Below the pieces are notes generated by a model. It was not told where the DNA came from. It ran no database searches and saw nothing but the letters and a program-made list of their open reading frames with translations. Made by a program: the position numbers and the translations under genes. Positions 62,455 through 64,000 of a DNA stretch of 64,000 nucleotides are shown in pieces. Source of the stretch: Neptunicoccus cionae (GTDB taxonomy: Bacteria; Pseudomonadota; Alphaproteobacteria; Rhodobacterales; Rhodobacteraceae); the NCBI RefSeq assembly GCF_014643735.1, contig NZ_BMKA01000001.1, forward strand, positions 62,001 through 126,000, read 5' to 3'. Positions within the stretch are counted from its first letter, which is position 1, and each line of letters starts with the position of its first letter.

Positions 62455-63642
62455 ATGCTCGGACTTACCAAAAGAGACACCGGCCTTTTCATCCTTGTGA
62501 TCTGCGTTACAGCACTTGCGCCGTTTATCATGAACCCGTTTCCCGCAGACAGTGCGATGGCACAGTTCAACGCGGGCTATCCCGACCTGATGCAACGCTT
62601 TGTGATCTTTGGCATCTTTGCCATCGGATTTAACATCCTGTTCGGGTTGACCGGATACCTGTCCTTCGGCCACGCGGCCTTCCTGGGGGCGGGGTCCTAT
62701 GCGGCGGTGTGGATGTTCAAACTGCTAAGCTACAATATTCTGCCAGCGATTGTGCTGTCGGTAATCGTGGCGGGGCTGTTCTCGGTCATCATCGGGTTTA
62801 TCTCACTGCGCCGTTCGGGGATCTACTTTTCGATCCTCACACTGGCCTTTGCGCAGATGTCCTTTGCGATGGCCTATTCGGTGCTGACACCGCTGACAAA
62901 CGGGGAAACCGGTTTGCAGGTCTATAACGACGATCCACAATGGCTGAAGGGCAATGGTCCGGATGCGACCCATTTCTTCGGGCTGGAGATGCGGTCTACC
63001 TTTGATCTGGACATCGGTGCATGGTCCTTTGCCTTTAACGTCGGCTATTATTTCTGTGCGGTGTTGATGCTGGTGGCGTTCTATCTGTCCATGCGCATCT
63101 TCCGTTCGCCTTTCGGGCTGATGCTGCGGGCGATCAAGACGAACCAGACACGGTTGAACTATACCGGATTGAATTCGCGCCCCTATACGCTCGCCGCTTT
63201 TGTGATCTCTGGCATGTATGCCGGTCTGGCGGGCGGGTTGATGGCCTCTATGGACCCTCTGGCCGGTGCTGAACGGATGCAATGGACCGCTTCGGGTGAG
63301 GTTGTGTTGATGACGATCCTTGGCGGAGCAGGCACGTTGCTTGGACCGCTGCTGGGTGCAGGTTTCATCAAGTACTTTGAAAACATCTTCTCCAAGATCA
63401 ACGAGAGCGTGCTGCACGGTTGGTTCGGTTTCCTGCCGGACGGAATAGAAAACGGGCTGATCTGGGTGGCGGAACATTTCGTTGGCTCCGGCTGGCACCT
63501 GACACTCGGTCTGCTGTTCATGCTGATCGTGATCTTCCTGCCCGGTGGCCTGATGGAGGGCGCAACCCGCATCCGGAACCGCTTTGGCGGGGATAAGAAC
63601 AAAAAAGACACCGAGGGCAAATACGCCCCGGCTGGCGAATAG
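62455..63642 (+). CDS. ABC transporter permease, LivM type
   Basis: 395 residues with the LivM loops [48 protein letters not shown] and [41 protein letters not shown]. Longer than the first-cassette LivM by a loop around residues 150-185 and a basic tail ([18 protein letters not shown]). Partner of the LivH-type protein upstream. Confidence 0.92.
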   Translation: MLGLTKRDTGLFILVICVTALAPFIMNPFPADSAMAQFNAGYPDLMQRFVIFGIFAIGFNILFGLTGYLSFGHAAFLGAGSYAAVWMFKLLSYNILPAIVLSVIVAGLFSVIIGFISLRRSGIYFSILTLAFAQMSFAMAYSVLTPLTNGETGLQVYNDDPQWLKGNGPDATHFFGLEMRSTFDLDIGAWSFAFNVGYYFCAVLMLVAFYLSMRIFRSPFGLMLRAIKTNQTRLNYTGLNSRPYTLAAFVISGMYAGLAGGLMASMDPLAGAERMQWTASGEVVLMTILGGAGTLLGPLLGAGFIKYFENIFSKINESVLHGWFGFLPDGIENGLIWVAEHFVGSGWHLTLGLLFMLIVIFLPGGLMEGATRIRNRFGGDKNKKDTEGKYAPAGE

Positions 63643-63656
63643 GGAGGGGCGGTTTC

Positions 63657-64000
63657 ATGGGAATTCTTGAAATCCAGAATGTGAACAAATCCTTTGGTGG
63701 TCTGAAAGCGTTGCAGAACGTCAATCTGAACATCGAGGAAGGCACAATCCACGCAATCATCGGCCCCAACGGTGCAGGCAAGTCTACGTTGCTGAACTGC
63801 TTTGTCGGCAAGCTGATGCCGGACACGGGCACTGTGACCTTCGACGGCCACTCTCTGCTGGGGAAAAAACCACATGAGATCAATCAGATCGGTGTAAGCC
63901 GTGTATTCCAGACGCCGGAAATCTTTTCTGACCTCAGCGTGTTCGAAAACGTGATGATCCCCTGTTTCGCCAAAAGGGACGGCGCGTTTGAATTGAACGC
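63657..64000 (+). CDS. ABC transporter ATP-binding protein, LivG type (cut by window edge)
   Basis: The first 114 codons from the ATG after AGGGAGGGG. MGILEIQNVNKSFGGLKALQNVNLNI is followed by Walker A GPNGAGKST and a Q-loop SRVFQTPEIFSDLSVFENVM. The rest, including the signature and Walker B, is outside the window. It belongs to the operon that starts at 59958. Confidence 0.92.
   Translation, partial: MGILEIQNVNKSFGGLKALQNVNLNIEEGTIHAIIGPNGAGKSTLLNCFVGKLMPDTGTVTFDGHSLLGKKPHEINQIGVSRVFQTPEIFSDLSVFENVMIPCFAKRDGAFELN

Overview
The window reads as chromosome from an alphaproteobacterium of the Rhodobacteraceae, most likely the Roseobacter group. Evidence: an rpoE-chrR pair with a TGATCC-N18-TA promoter of the Rhodobacter sigma-E type, an atpHAGDC operon, DUF1127, DUF2161 and DUF3833 proteins, a solute-symporter histidine kinase beside a short-chain-acyl-type XRE regulator, and a large RTX protein ending in a Hint domain. 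Coding density is high, with many 4-base ATGA overlaps. I see no insertion sequence, prophage, rRNA or CRISPR array.

Layout. 1-6170: anti-sigma factor chrR (cut by the window edge) and rpoE on the minus strand, divergent from a six-gene operon (FAD amine oxidoreductase, DUF1365, chalcone-isomerase-like, GPH transporter, DUF3833, SDR); a sigma-E-type promoter faces each way in the gap. 6167-13200: a saccharopine-dehydrogenase-like enzyme, a large formate dehydrogenase alpha subunit without its usual partners, a small exported protein, and an SHMT-like PLP enzyme divergent from a LysR regulator. 13201-25533: a hybrid histidine kinase and response regulator, divergent from a branched-chain-type ABC uptake cassette that also carries an acyl-CoA synthetase, a PaaK-like ligase and a thioesterase. 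This looks like an uptake-and-CoA-activation unit for an organic acid.

25534-35051: rpmJ, tRNA-Val(GAC), N-formylglutamate amidohydrolase family protein, an adenylate/guanylate cyclase, clpA with a strong terminator, gloB, a methyltransferase-like protein and a Bcr/CflA-type efflux pump. 35052-40010: atpHAGDC with a recognisable promoter and terminator. 40051-50558: H-type lectin protein, MocR regulator divergent from a DUF1127 gene over ATTGTA repeats, prs, a DsbA-fold isomerase, an alpha/beta hydrolase, threonine aldolase, YcgN-like protein, DUF2161, ribF, MaoC, a HAD hydrolase and an enoyl-CoA hydratase.

50711-55094: a 983-residue RTX-Hint protein whose N-terminal part is 47 tandem Gly/Thr pentapeptides encoded by a 705-bp, 15-bp-period minisatellite, divergent from an APH-fold kinase-like protein. 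55105-64000: symporter-histidine kinase, small membrane protein, single-domain receiver and short-chain-acyl XRE regulator (apparently with a non-ATG start), divergent from a second branched-chain-type ABC cassette with a Tat-type binding protein, cut by the right edge.

The most unusual items are the minisatellite-bearing RTX-Hint gene with its phased upstream repeats, the sigma-E operon that lacks a cyclopropane-fatty-acid-synthase gene, the MocR/DUF1127 operator, the XRE regulator start with its TTTACAAAA repeats, and a short repeat found just after several stop codons. I found no clearly new defence or mobile system.
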